A stretch of 64,000 nt of DNA from Hofstenia miamia (taxonomy: Eukaryota > Xenacoelomorpha > Acoela). A program made the translations under genes and the position numbers. This document shows positions 47,131 through 57,277 of the stretch, in pieces (position 1 is the stretch's first letter; every line of letters starts with the position of its first letter). The notes under the pieces are model-generated. The model had not been told where the DNA came from. It saw only the letters and a list, made by a program, of their open reading frames with translations, and made no database searches. Location of the stretch: positions 1,738,609 to 1,802,608 of the forward strand of contig SCFE01000080.1 in NCBI GenBank assembly GCA_004352715.1, written 5' to 3'.

Positions 47131-47402
47131 AATATTACAAGGTTGAAAATATGTCGGATACTTTTGATTGATCATTACATACTAAAGTTTCAAAAACTCT
47201 CCAATCTCAGCTAAATTTTCAGAAAAATTTGTAACGTTGATTGGAATAAGTTTAATTCGACTGAAGATTGTTATTAATCGAATTCTAAATATTTACATGT
47301 ATTTATAGATTGTCAACTTTTCATCTAGTTCTACAATATAATAAATATAATAATTTGAACAAAAGGATAGAATGGATTTAGAATGTACTAAGACTCTCTA
47401 CT

Positions 47403-47433
47403 GATGTATGTATGTATGTATGTATATATATAT
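47403..47433. repeat. (TATG)n / (TA)n microsatellite
   Basis: About five TATG units passing into (TA)n, directly abutting the LTR fragment. Confidence 0.9.
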
Positions 47434-47534
47434 TGTAGCATCATCCAAAGCAACTAAGCTGCAAAAGAAGAATAACGTCGAATGATTAATAATGATTAGA
47501 ATTATGATTGTAAAAATTAGTTAATTATCTTAGT
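47434..47534 (+). repeat. LTR fragment (first 101 bp), ends at a single N
   Basis: It starts TGTAGCATCATCC and aligns with the LTR start at 48400 at roughly 90% identity by eye, with small indels. It is cut off at the N at 47535 and followed at once by 3'-internal element sequence. That junction is either a deletion or a mis-join. Confidence 0.75.
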
Positions 47535-47535
47535 N

Positions 47536-48399
47536 TAGCAATACCCATGGTACTGCCAAGATGGAGACTCCCGAAAGAGGTCTGACCAGCAAAAACATTC
47601 ATACACGAATATAAATCATACGTAAATTCTCAGAGTAAAGCAATAGAAATGATACAACGGGAGGACTACAAGAAGACAAAAAAGATATTACTAGATAACC
47701 ACAATAAAGAATGCATTTATATCAAAGGAAACATCACCCCAGATTAATTATACACAGAAGGGGAAATGATACTCCAAGAGCTGAGGAGAGAAATAGAAAA
47801 ACGACAACCGCGGGCAGTTATGTTGTTTTCAGGAGTCAATGACATTGTATGGACCGATTTGTGGGAGCAAAACTATCATTACTACGACGTAACAAAAAGA
47901 GTGGAGATCGTAACTATGATGCAAATTGGAAAAAACGATCCTGGCGATATATCAGAACAGGAAGTAATAGAGAACATTAGCTTCTTCTATAAGGATGTGG
48001 CAAATACGCGCAGCCTACGGAAGGTGTTTACATTCTTCTATCCAAATACGCAGATGAGAGCGGATCTAGCCCACATTTGCAAAGCAGATGCTCAGATGAC
48101 GCTTTTGATAGCACTAAAAGGCATCAGTCTATACAAGAAATATTTTGGAATTTTCTCACAGAAAATGAATGAGCTGCGACAACTAACACAGATAGCGGAA
48201 AACATTAGAAAGACTGTGTTCTTGAAATACGTGATTACCGTCACAACTGAACGCGAGGCAGTACTAAAAATGTCAAAACAAGCAGAATAGGCAATGATAA
48301 CGTGGGAAGAAGCTGAGGCGGAGTCACTTATTCGAAGAGCGCACACTCTCATGCATGGGGAACGACCTGTGCTGTCCCTAACGCAAGCTGAGGAGGGCG
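47536..48399 (+). pseudogene. 3' end of the retroelement's third ORF (ORF3), with in-frame stops
   Basis: One frame runs through this segment, with stops after PKEV, ITPD and KQAE. The longest open part (47766-48290) is 174 residues. The recognisable spot is PRAVMLFSGVNDIVW: a hydrophobic strand followed by GxND, as in block III of SGNH/GDSL hydrolases. The rest is helical and charged, and the ORF ends HTLMHGERPVLSLTQAEEGV before a GAGGAGGG purine tract and the LTR at 48400. By position this is the 3' end of the element internal region, and so probably continues the ORF3 that the gap at 57278 interrupts. I do not recognise the full protein. Confidence 0.6.
48389..48399 (+). promoter_or_regulatory. 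Polypurine tract before the LTR
   Basis: TGAGGAGGGCG lies immediately 5' of the LTR start TGTAGC. That is the position where plus-strand DNA synthesis of LTR elements is primed. Confidence 0.6.
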
Positions 48400-49783
48400 T
48401 GTAGCATCATCCAAAAGCAACTAAGCTGCAAGCGAAGAACAATGTTGAATGATTAATAATAATTAGAATTGATTGTAAAATTTAGTTAATTATCTTAGTT
48501 ATTTTGTAAGATGCAACTAAGTCACAATATTGTTCAAATTAAGAAAAACTTGTTAGCTGATCAAGTAATATTTAACAAATTGCAATGAGCGAAATTACGC
48601 TTACGAAGGAACAGCCATATTGGCAGACGAATTATTTGAAATTCACAATCGGCAGGTACTTTTGAAATTTTAAATAAATAGCTTTGAACTAACTAGAAAT
48701 TTGATGAACAATAAATTCTTCGGAGTTTATTTTATTTTCATTCTTCATTTATCTGGTTTGATTATTTAATAAAATGTGCAGCTAGGCAAGTTGTGTCGAG
48801 TAGTGGCTGGNNNNNNNNNNNNNNNNNNNNNNNNNNNNAAGGAACAGCCATATTGGCAGACGAATTATTTGAAATTCAAAATCAGCAGGTACTTTTGAAA
48901 TTTTAAATAAATAGCTTTGAACTAACTAGAAATTTGATGAACAATAAATTCTTCGGAGTTTATTTTATTTTCATTCTTCATTTATCTGGTTTGATTATTT
49001 AATAAAATGTGCAGCTAGGCAAGTTGTGTCGAGTAGTGGCTGGATTCCATCACGGGATCGATTCGAAGGGTCCTTGTGCCAGTCACGAAGCCACACTTAT
49101 GTTACGGTTAGGAGATTTTCGATTCTTGCCTAGTCTGACTATCGATCCATACATGTACGAAATAATTAATGCTTGAAATGACTGGATAGTTGAAACCTAG
49201 GAATATACATATGTATTTCATAGTAGGAGACTTGACTATAATCGACCTAATAAATGACCCTACATGTATTACTATTAAATGTAAGTATAGGAAACTGCAA
49301 TCTTATTATTTAAATTACTAAGCCAGTAATTTTACGGTAATGGCTATTTTAATATTATGTAAGTGCAGTTAGTGTCAATGCCTGGTTGCTTTACTTAATC
49401 AAAACATCAAACACTTTACAAAATTGAGTTTAAGTCAGTTACAACTTGACTTGAGTGCACGCACTGAGCTAAAGTAAGGTACACATAATTAGTTCCAGTT
49501 GAGCTGAGATGGTGCCGTGGATTCAGTCGTCGTTGATGAAGGAGAGGAACAGTGTTGTGGAGATCGGCTTCAGGCAGTAGCCCACAGAAGAAATAAAGAG
49601 GAAACGTCACGCGGTTCCGTCACCTAAACAGTGATAGTCAATATTTAATTAACTTAACTAGTTAACTAAAAGGAGGAAAAGTTTGGCGGTTCAATAACTC
49701 AGTAACTCCTCACCCGCAATTTACCGAGTGATAATTATCAGCAATAATACACGGCGCAAATATGCCAGGTGGAGGATGTTACA
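48400..49783 (+). repeat. Long terminal repeat of the gypsy-like element
   Basis: The LTR begins TGTAGCATC and ends GATGTTACA, giving TG...CA ends with 8 of 9 inverted matches. It is followed directly by a candidate primer-binding site. The 1384 bp include a 205-bp segment repeated on each side of a 28-N gap, so the true LTR may be about 1.15 kb. AATAAA occurs inside. The same LTR serves as 3' LTR of the fragment to its left and 5' LTR of the element to its right. Confidence 0.75.
48606..49043 (+). repeat. 205-bp direct duplication across a 28-N gap within the LTR
   Basis: 48606-48810 and 48839-49043 differ at only about two bases and are separated by 28 N. This is most likely two contig ends that overlap but were not merged; a true tandem repeat is possible. 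Confidence 0.85.
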
Positions 49784-49800
49784 TGGCGACCATGAAAACT
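49784..49800 (+). promoter_or_regulatory. Candidate primer-binding site
   Basis: TGGCGACCATGAAAACT starts at the base after the LTR end. TGG (pairing with tRNA CCA) and the TGGCGACC form resemble primer sites of other gypsy-like elements. The tRNA was not identified. Confidence 0.55.
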
Positions 49801-50004
49801 AAGAACAAAGTCAACGGAGAGGAAACAATACAGTGATACTCTTTCAAAAACTCTGAATAACTCAAAGAAAAAGTGAAAAGGAAGCAACAGAGCAGTGAAC
49901 GGAAATACAAAGTCAGCAAAGGCAGAAAACTTCAATCGCAACAGGTGCAAACTGGACTCTTGAATCGTAACCGAACCGGAAAGCCACTACGACATCAAGA
50001 AACA

Positions 50005-51633
50005 ATGACAAACAATAAAAGTAAGAGAGGAAGCGCAAAGAAGGCAATACCAAAAACCACTACCCCTACGGCGACACGATCGTCATCCTACTCAAGGAAC
50101 TCGGAAGCAACCCAAACCCCAGAATCGATACGACAAGAATCTTCTTCCGAACCAGGAACCCCAGAAATTATGGAAATCTTGAGAAAAAATAATGAGACAG
50201 AGAAATTACTACGAAAAGAAATCAGTCTGTTAATGAAAAGAATAGAAGACATCGAACTAGCAAGTGCGGAAACAATCAGGAATATCCAAATTGACATGGA
50301 TACCAGATTAATTGAACAAAGCGAAGTGTTCCAAAATGAGATCAAGGCACTTACGAAACAGTTAACGGAATCAAACAGCAGATTTCTGGAACAAAATCAG
50401 CTTCTGCAAGACAAGAATAATCTATTAGAAAGAACAAATCAGCAGTTGATACAAGATAATGATATACAAGCCGCAGAGATATCACAACTTAAAAGTAAAA
50501 TAACTCGACTCGAAACAAACCGAAATGAACAGTCAGCACAATTACAACAGGACTTGTTGGAAATAGAGAACAGGCGACTGGTCGAAGATAAGGATCTGAG
50601 GAAAGAGGAGGTAGCTCAATTGAAGGACAAATTGAGGTTATTGCAGCTGAATAAGGACGAACAAGAAAAAATACAATCCCACAACTTCCAGTTCGTAGGA
50701 AGAAAAGAACACGAGCTACGAGCTTCACCACTCCATGACCACTTGTCAGAAGACTCTTCGGAAGATGAGAACGAGATAGAAGAGAAGAAATTCGTCGAGG
50801 AAATCACAAAAGCGATAACCACGCAATTGCGAAAAGAAGAAGGGACAACAAAAAACATGAAACCGAAATACAACAACTCAATATTAAACCAGGAGGTGGG
50901 AAACGATATGATCCCCTGTAAAGCCACGTTACCAAAATTCAACGGCAGAGTAGATGGCTATAATCCAATGTTCAGGGAGTGGCTCCAGATGTTTGAGTTG
51001 ACGATGGCAGAAAGAAATGTGAGCCAACACTCAGCAGCAGCAAGATTCCCCCTATATCTAACGGGAGCGGCAGCACAGCACTACCTGCTGTTAGACCCAG
51101 AAACAAAAACGGACTACGAGTTGTTAATTGGCCATTTCATAGAATACTATGGCAACAAAAGCTTTAAGAACCAATATAGAATAATCTTAAATGGAATGAA
51201 GATGAAAAAGACAGATGACATCCGCAACTACATACAACAGGTCGAGAGGCTGGTCACACTCAGCTCAAGGGAGAACCAATATTCAAAATATGATCTCTTC
51301 TCACATATTTGCAAGGGGATGCCCGACAATATAAGAGCACAATTTGAAATCAAGTGCGATGTAGACGACAAATTGGAGAAGATGATCAGAAAAGCAGTGG
51401 ACATACAAGCAACGATCAAAAATAATGCGAGAATAAACGAAAATGCAGCTTGGCATAGAGAAACGCCAACGTGGAGGAACAACCTCAAACCGAAAAACAC
51501 AACGAAAACGTATGAGACTGACAAACAGGAAAAACTAGAGATGGAAAAACGAAGAAGGTTTGAGAGAAAGACATTAAATGTTATAATTGTGGAAAGAAAG
51601 GACACAAGAGAGACAAGTGCCACAAACAAATAA
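50005..51633 (+). pseudogene. gag: Gag polyprotein, left copy
   Basis: Structural protein that assembles the cytoplasmic particle. The frame is open from about 49873, but the first in-frame ATG is 50005 (MTNNKSKRGSAKK). A Ser/Thr-rich N-terminus is followed by a long coiled coil (about 50160-50690; ENRRLVEDKDL-type heptads). The retrotransposon gag domain is at about 50920-51420 (KATLPKFNGRVDGYNPMF, then ARFPLYLTGAAAQHYLL). The reading frame then leaves the zinc-knuckle frame: the CX2CX4HX4C knuckle lies -1 to it at about 51575-51615, and that frame has a TGA at 51561 where the right copy has TGT. The left gag is therefore damaged near its nucleocapsid end. Confidence 0.8.
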
Positions 51634-51737
51634 ACATGATTGGAGAAGAACAAGGGTACTTCAAAGAAGAAGATTTGATAGAATCGGAGGGAGAACCAAA
51701 CGAGGAACCCCAAACTGAAGAGGAATCGGAAAACTAA
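51564..51737 (+). pseudogene. gag: Gag zinc knuckle and acidic C-terminus, left copy
   Basis: In the frame after the TGA: DIKCYNCGKKGHKRDKCHKQ (a CCHC knuckle for RNA binding), then an acidic tail, ending TAA at 51735-51737. The stop directly follows GGAAAAC (51728-51734), a heptamer of -1 frameshift type, and the protease frame is exactly -1. Intact counterpart: 63808-64000. Confidence 0.75.
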
Positions 51738-52728
51738 GTGGAGTGCCGACTCCTGAAAACCGCGCAGCAGTGATGATTATGGCGAACATGGACACGGTGA
51801 ATACAATGACAATATCGGTTAACAGAATAATGATAAAAGCAACCATTGATATGGGAGCGGCAACCTCGATAATTACAGATGACTGCGCAACAAAGTTAGG
51901 GTTCTTAAGAGAAGATCTCACCAAGTGTAACAAAAGGCTTATCAACGCATCTGGCGAATACATCGACACCAAAGGAATATTGGAAGCGGTGCAGCTAAGA
52001 GTGGCGAACACGCCGATTTGCACAAATCACTGGTAGTGGTAGATACACACAATAACATGCTACCATATGAGATTATTTTGGGAGATGACTTCCTCATAAG
52101 AAACAAATGCGTTATCAACTATGCGGATAGAACCATCAAAGTTAAAGAGGAAGAGATTGAGATTGAAGAAGAACAGGGCAGAGAAAGAAAAATTACGTTT
52201 GAATTACAGGAAGACATACATCTGCAGCCGCACCAATGGAAAATGTACGAGATCGAAACAGAGGAAGCGATCACAGCCAACGTGATGATCTATGAGAATA
52301 AAGGGATAAACACAAAAAGAGTGTCAATGCCGTCAAGTGTATGTGCAGTAAAGAACGGAAAGGGTAAGATTCCAATTCTCAACCCAACAAATCAGAATGT
52401 AAATCTAAGGAAATCACACATCAGGATATTCGGAAAATATGTAAAATCAAACATCAGACTGATTTGGAAAGCATTGGACGAGGATGGAGCCGACGACTTG
52501 TATGGTCGATTCGAGGACTTACAAGTGGAAGTGCAAAGTACTCCACATGGCCGACTCAAGGGCGAGTGGACGAACACCATCCAAGTCGCGAGTACTCCCA
52601 AAGGCCGATTCAAGGGCATTGGGACGAAAGCAACCAATGATGAATACAAGATCCCAGACATCAAGAGCGAAGATTACCAACACCTGGACAAAGAGGAGAT
52701 ACAACTGCTAAGAGATACGCTAAGATGA
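51719..52728 (+). pseudogene. pol: Aspartic protease region and linker, left copy
   Basis: The frame from 51719 to 52036 carries ATIDMGAATSIITDD, aligning with the D-[ST]-G-A active site but with Met in the second place, and INASGEYIDTKG of the flap region. The second half of the fold (KSLVVVDTHNNMLPY, then EIILGDDFLIRNKCVINY) lies in another frame, open 51931-52728, so a one-base shift lies inside the domain at about 52005-52030. Both copies share this shift. The following linker has STPHGRLKGEWT and STPKGRFKGIGT repeats. The frame ends in TGA at 52726, where the right copy has CAA. Confidence 0.75.
52504..52617 (+). repeat. Three copies of the CGATTCRAGGGC / RF(K/E)G motif in the protease-RT linker
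   Basis: GGTCGATTCGAGGAC (52504-52518), AGTACTCCACATGGCCGACT...AAGGGC (52537-52563) and AGTACTCCCAAAGGCCGATT...AAGGGC (52591-52617) are in the same orientation and codon phase. They encode GRFED, GRLKG and GRFKG. Mirrored in the right copy. Confidence 0.75.
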
Positions 52729-52761
52729 CACAAACAGATATTCAACTACGGAGAAATAAGT

Positions 52762-54027
52762 GTGGGGCAAGCGATAGGGGAAAAACACAAGATAGTAACA
52801 ACCACGGATAAACCAATAAAACTCCCCTGTAGAAGAGTGCCCGAACAGATGAAGGACGAGTATAATCAGATATTGGAAGAATTAATAGACAACAAGATTA
52901 TACGACCAAGTGAGAGTCTGTACGCAGCACCAACGGTGTTCGTGAAGCAGGGAGAAAAATACCAGTTATGTATAGACTTCCGGAAGCTGAACGAAGTGAC
53001 AAAGAAAGACTCGTACCCTCTGCCGAGAATAGAGGACATGTTATACGAAGCAAGCAAGCACAAATACTTTACAACATTAGACTTATGCAAAGCGTATTGG
53101 CAAGTACGAATGGAAGAAAATGATATTGAAAAGACAGCATTCATAACACCATACGGGCTGTATGAGTGGATCTACATGGCGTTTGGGCTATGCAACGCGC
53201 CGGCAACGTTTCAAAGATATATAACAAAAGTCCTGAAAAACAAAAAACATAGAATGGAGGATGGTATCAACGCATACATAGACGATATAATCGTAACAAG
53301 TGACACAATACAAGAACACATAGAGAAACTGGATAGAACGCTAACAATCCTAGGGAAAGCAGGACTCTGAATAAATGGCAACAAATGCAAAATCTTAAAG
53401 GAGAAAATCATCTTCCTGGGAAGAACGATAGAAAAAGGGAGAATATCAATGAAAGACAACGCAAGAGAAATGATACGAAAGATAGAGAAACCAAATAACA
53501 AGAAGGACATCCAAAGAATAATGGGTTTCTTTAATTATTACAGTACATTCATTCCTAACATTGCAGGGAAAACCGCGAAGATGACGAAACTCATGAGAAA
53601 ATCGGTACCATTCGTATGGACATGGCAGGAGCAGGAAGAACTGGACAACATCAAGGAAGAACTAGCGAAATTGCCATCACTCAACACACCAGATTACGAC
53701 GAGCCATTCATACTGGACTGCGATGCAAGCAAGGTCGCCATAGGAGCAACATTAGGACAAATGAGAAAGGGGAAAGAGGTACCAATACAATTCTTTAGCC
53801 GCAAACTACGAGCAAGCGAGGAAAATTACGGCTCAACTAAAGTAGAAATGCTAGCGCTAGTCGAAAGTATCAGAAAATTCAGACATTTCCTGATTGGGAA
53901 AGAGTTCCGAGTACGTACTGACAACAGTGGCCTCGCGTGGCTAAAAAAATTCTCAGGAGATAAATCGGGCATTGTATCCCGATGGATAGAATACCTTAAC
54001 GAATTTACATTCACAATAGAGCATTGA
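52762..54027 (+). pseudogene. pol: Reverse transcriptase and RNase H, left copy
   Basis: Copies element RNA into DNA within the particle. RT blocks: KYQLCIDFRKLNEVTKKDSY, FTTLDLCKAYWQVRM, FGLCNAPATFQRYI and the catalytic AYIDDIIVTSD. A TGA at 53368 interrupts GKAGL-stop-INGN; the right copy has CGA there. The thumb and connection follow, then RNase H: EPFILDCDASKVAIGATLGQ (first Asp), the Glu in VEMLALVES, and RVRTDNSGLAWL. The frame ends IEH-TGA at 54025, where families have H-R-x-G, and coding similarity resumes beyond it (KGTLHSNADFW). Confidence 0.88.
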
Positions 54028-55670
54028 AAGGGCACCTTACATAGTAATGCAGACTTTTGGACGTCACTACCAGAGTACCAAAGAGACGCGGAAAAGACAG
54101 ATGGAGAAAAGCAGCAATTCCAGTTTCTACCACACAATCAATACGATGAGCTGCCAGAGATTAACGTAGACAAGAAGGGTCAGACGGTACTACCAATCAT
54201 AATAAAAGAGGAAATCTCTGAGAAGGAGATCATAGAAAAACAACAGGATGATGTAATCCTTAACGAAATAATAAGAAAGCTGAAAGAACCCAAAATGATA
54301 CTATCAAAGTTAACAGCAAGCTACTTCGAACGTTACAAATGGAAAACAAACCGAAATGGGTTATTGTATGTCGAAGGGCAGAACAATCGAATTGCAATAC
54401 CAGAGTACTTCAAAAGGGATTTGATACGGCGGATACACAAAAAAGGCCACCTAGGAATAACACAAACAGAGAAAACATTTAATGGGCGATTTATAACAAT
54501 GGCAGTAAGAAAGGTAATTGAAGATATCATTAACAAAGGCACTACATGCTTGCTGCACAACAGCCAACGGTTCCCAATACAGAGAGCACCACTAGAGAAG
54601 ATAATCGCCACACAACCGAATGAAATAGTCCACATCGACTTGGAACAACTTTCGAAAGATAACGAAGGTTATCAATTCCTATTAGTAATGGTGGATAACT
54701 TTACAAAATACGCAAGGCTGATCCCAATGAACAATACAACGGCAGAAACCACAGCGGAGATAGTAATGAAGGAGTGGATGCTGCGTCTCGGACCAATGGA
54801 AACTATCATATCAGACAAAGGACCACAACTTGAGAGTGGTCTATTCCAGGAAATGGCTAAAATGCTAGAGATAGTAAGCGAAAGAACCACAGCATATCAC
54901 CTGCAGGCAAACGGTGCGGTGGAAAGACTAAACAGAACTCTGATAAAATTAATAAGAGTAACAACAATGAGGATTGGCGGAAATAAATGGAGAGAGGTGG
55001 TCTGGTTGATAGAATATTTCTACAACACGTTGGTACATTCAACAACAGGAATCACCCCATTCAAGGCAATGTTCGGCTGAGGGGCAGCCACACCATTATC
55101 AATGCAATATACCGACTACAGCAAACTATAAACAACGAATATGTGAACCAATTACGCAAACAGATCTCAGCAATTCACAAAACAATATGCCACAACACGA
55201 AGAAATCGGCTGTAAAACAACAACGAAACTATAATAAAAAAATCTACGGGCACGCGCACAAAGTAGGCAACAAAGTCTATGCATTTGCACAGATGAAACT
55301 AACAGACACGAATCAGGTTTGTAAACTAAAAACGGTTTGGTCTGGACCACACACGATAACACAAGAATTGCTGAATAATGAGTATATGTTAGATAACAGC
55401 AGACTACTGCACTTCAAAAATTTAAAAAGAGCAATGGTAGACATTGAAGAAACAAATATAGATGGAAGTGCTGAGTTTAAATTAAGCCGAATAAACGGCA
55501 AAGAGGTTATGTACGATATGTGTGATTTAGATAGCCTGCTGGAGGAGGAATTCGAGGAAGAATTCACAGCGGACATTGGAAATGAACAATTGGAAAGGAG
55601 AGTGCAACCCCAGAGGGCTGCAAGAAATAAAACTATATATAATCCTGAAATATGGGATATAGACATCTAA
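54028..55670 (+). pseudogene. pol: Integrase, left copy
   Basis: Inserts the DNA copy. The N-terminal zinc domain has H-x3-H (HKKGH) and GTTCLLHNSQ, where the second Cys of the CXXC appears as His. The catalytic core has IVHIDLEQLSKD (D), METIISDKGPQ (D) and YHLQANGAVERLNR (E). The frame reaches FG then TGA at 55078 (expected FGR), and a one-base shift near 55128 moves coding to the frame ending at 55670. That last part holds KQQRNYNKKIYGHAHKVGNK, then KLKTVWSGPHTITQELLNN, the GPY/F-like module. The TGA and shift are also in the right copy. Confidence 0.85.
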
Positions 55671-55694
55671 CTGCATTTAGGAAATTAGAGAAGG

Positions 55695-57277
55695 ATGCAT
55701 CAGCCACTCAAGAAGCGAGTGAAGTGGAATCAACCAACAGAGGGAATCCCAACCACAAACACGAGGAGGCGAGTGCGCAGAAGTTCTCAAACCGGATGTC
55801 GATTCGAGGGCAGAAGGGACGAGAATGACGAGATGGTGAATAGACGACGTAGAGTCAAGAGGCGTCCTAGTAGTACTCAAGGCCGATTCAAGGGCAGAGA
55901 TACAAATGGACAATCAGCCTCTTCGCAGCTTAACTTTCCTTCTGGGGGACCACTTCACCAATTCGAGGGCGGTGAAACAACCGGAGTTCCAGGGGAAGGT
56001 GTGACTGGTGGAAGAACCGTGGAGATCTGGAAGCGATTCAAGGCTGAAGGTATCTCCATCAGAACCACAGCTGGTCAAGTATCGTGGGTTGTAACTGATA
56101 GCTGATTCAAGGGCAACTCAGTTGACACCAGCGGCACAGGTTCACAGCCTATGGACTGTGAGCCGAGCACCAGCAGATTGCCTTTATGGATGAGGCAAGT
56201 AGAGATCTCCTCGGAGACAACATCAGAGCGTACAGTAAGATCTAGAGAACGCGAGAAGCGAATGTCTAAAATTGATGGGGAAATGTTGCACCCCTACTTT
56301 ATGGCAACCATGAAAATGCGGCACAATGCGTTTGAAAAACTATCTCCGGAAACCAAAACATTGATAAGGAAAACTGCTAAAATGGAAGGGAGCAATCTGC
56401 CGATCCTACTAGATGCGGATAACCGGCCCAAAGTGAACGTACTAATAAGCTACCCGCGAGAGCTAAACAAAATGATCAACAGGCCATACATGAGAAGCAC
56501 GATCCATATGATATTCAATGAGGATTTCACATTGGAAACAGCGCAAGCACTTATGGCATACAAAGAACAGATAGCTAAAATCCCGGAGATAAATATAGAT
56601 GAAGAAAACCTAACAATTATACACGTCCTAAGGTAAAAGGAATACACCAAGCATCTACAGAAACAAATTGATCAAACAGTACGAATGGCAAGAGTACAAC
56701 AAATAAGAATAGTCGTCATAGCAATGAGAGAGGATCTAGAAGAATTACCGAGTTTCTTAAAAGACATGGCATTAAGAACAGAAAATTTCTTCCCATGGGA
56801 AAAGAAAGAATTTACGATCTCTGAGATAATTCGTTTCAACTTACAGATTGATTATTGGGCGCAGATATACGGAATAATGATAGATCAAAGTATAGCAATA
56901 GACCTCTTCCAACAAACAAAAACAGCGGAAATGCTACAACAAAACGAAGGATTGGAAAAAGCCATGACATTGTTCATTAAATGCAGCATGACACAACGCC
57001 AGGAGCACTTAGAAGAAATTCAAAAAGTCTGGGCGAACATGAAATTGCAAAAGAAAACAGATGAATCATGGCCTGAAATAAAAATAGAGGCACCGGCACG
57101 GAAATACCACAAAACCGCGGAAATGGTATTAGCAGAAATTAACAGAGCATACGAGTTAAACACAAAGAAGGACTTTCGCAAATTGATATTGGAGGAGAAA
57201 AACGCGCCGGAGATTAGATACAGAACATCCGCATGGCTGCTAGTGATATGGCTTACGGAAGAAAAGGACCTCAGGTT
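55695..57277 (+). pseudogene. Third ORF (ORF3) downstream of pol, left copy, unrecognised
   Basis: One frame runs from 55695 into the N gap, broken only by TGA at 56103 and TAA at 56634, both also in the right copy. The N-terminal part is basic and low-complexity with RF(K/E)G motifs (CRFEGRR, GRFKGRD, HQFEGGE). The middle (56151-56636) is MDCEPSTSRLPLWMRQVEI onwards. The last part (from about 56640) is helical: ARVQQIRIVVIAMREDLEE and YWAQIYGIMIDQSIAIDLFQ. There is no signal peptide or membrane anchor, so it does not look like an envelope gene. It continues into the gap, probably to a segment like 47536-48399. Function unknown. Confidence 0.7.
55795..56119 (+). repeat. Five further copies of the CGATTCRAGGGC motif in ORF3
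   Basis: Copies near 55796 (CRFEG), 55872 (AGTACTCAAGGCCGATTC..., GRFKG), 55956 (QFEGG), 56033 (RFKAE) and 56102 (TGATTCAAGGGC, stop-FKG). In the last, CGA has become TGA, which explains the stop at 56103. Confidence 0.75.

Noticed and set aside
50088-51713. Minus-strand frames of 80-161 codons opposite gag
   Set aside because: Antisense shadows of a purine-rich coding strand; Ser/Phe/Leu-rich as expected for complements.
51931-52036. A second programmed -1 frameshift between protease and RT
   Set aside because: The frame change lies inside the protease fold and I found no canonical slippery heptamer in the overlap; an inherited indel is simpler.
55695-57277. ORF3 as a retroviral envelope gene
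   Set aside because: No signal peptide, no transmembrane anchor, no cleavage site; basic and helical instead.
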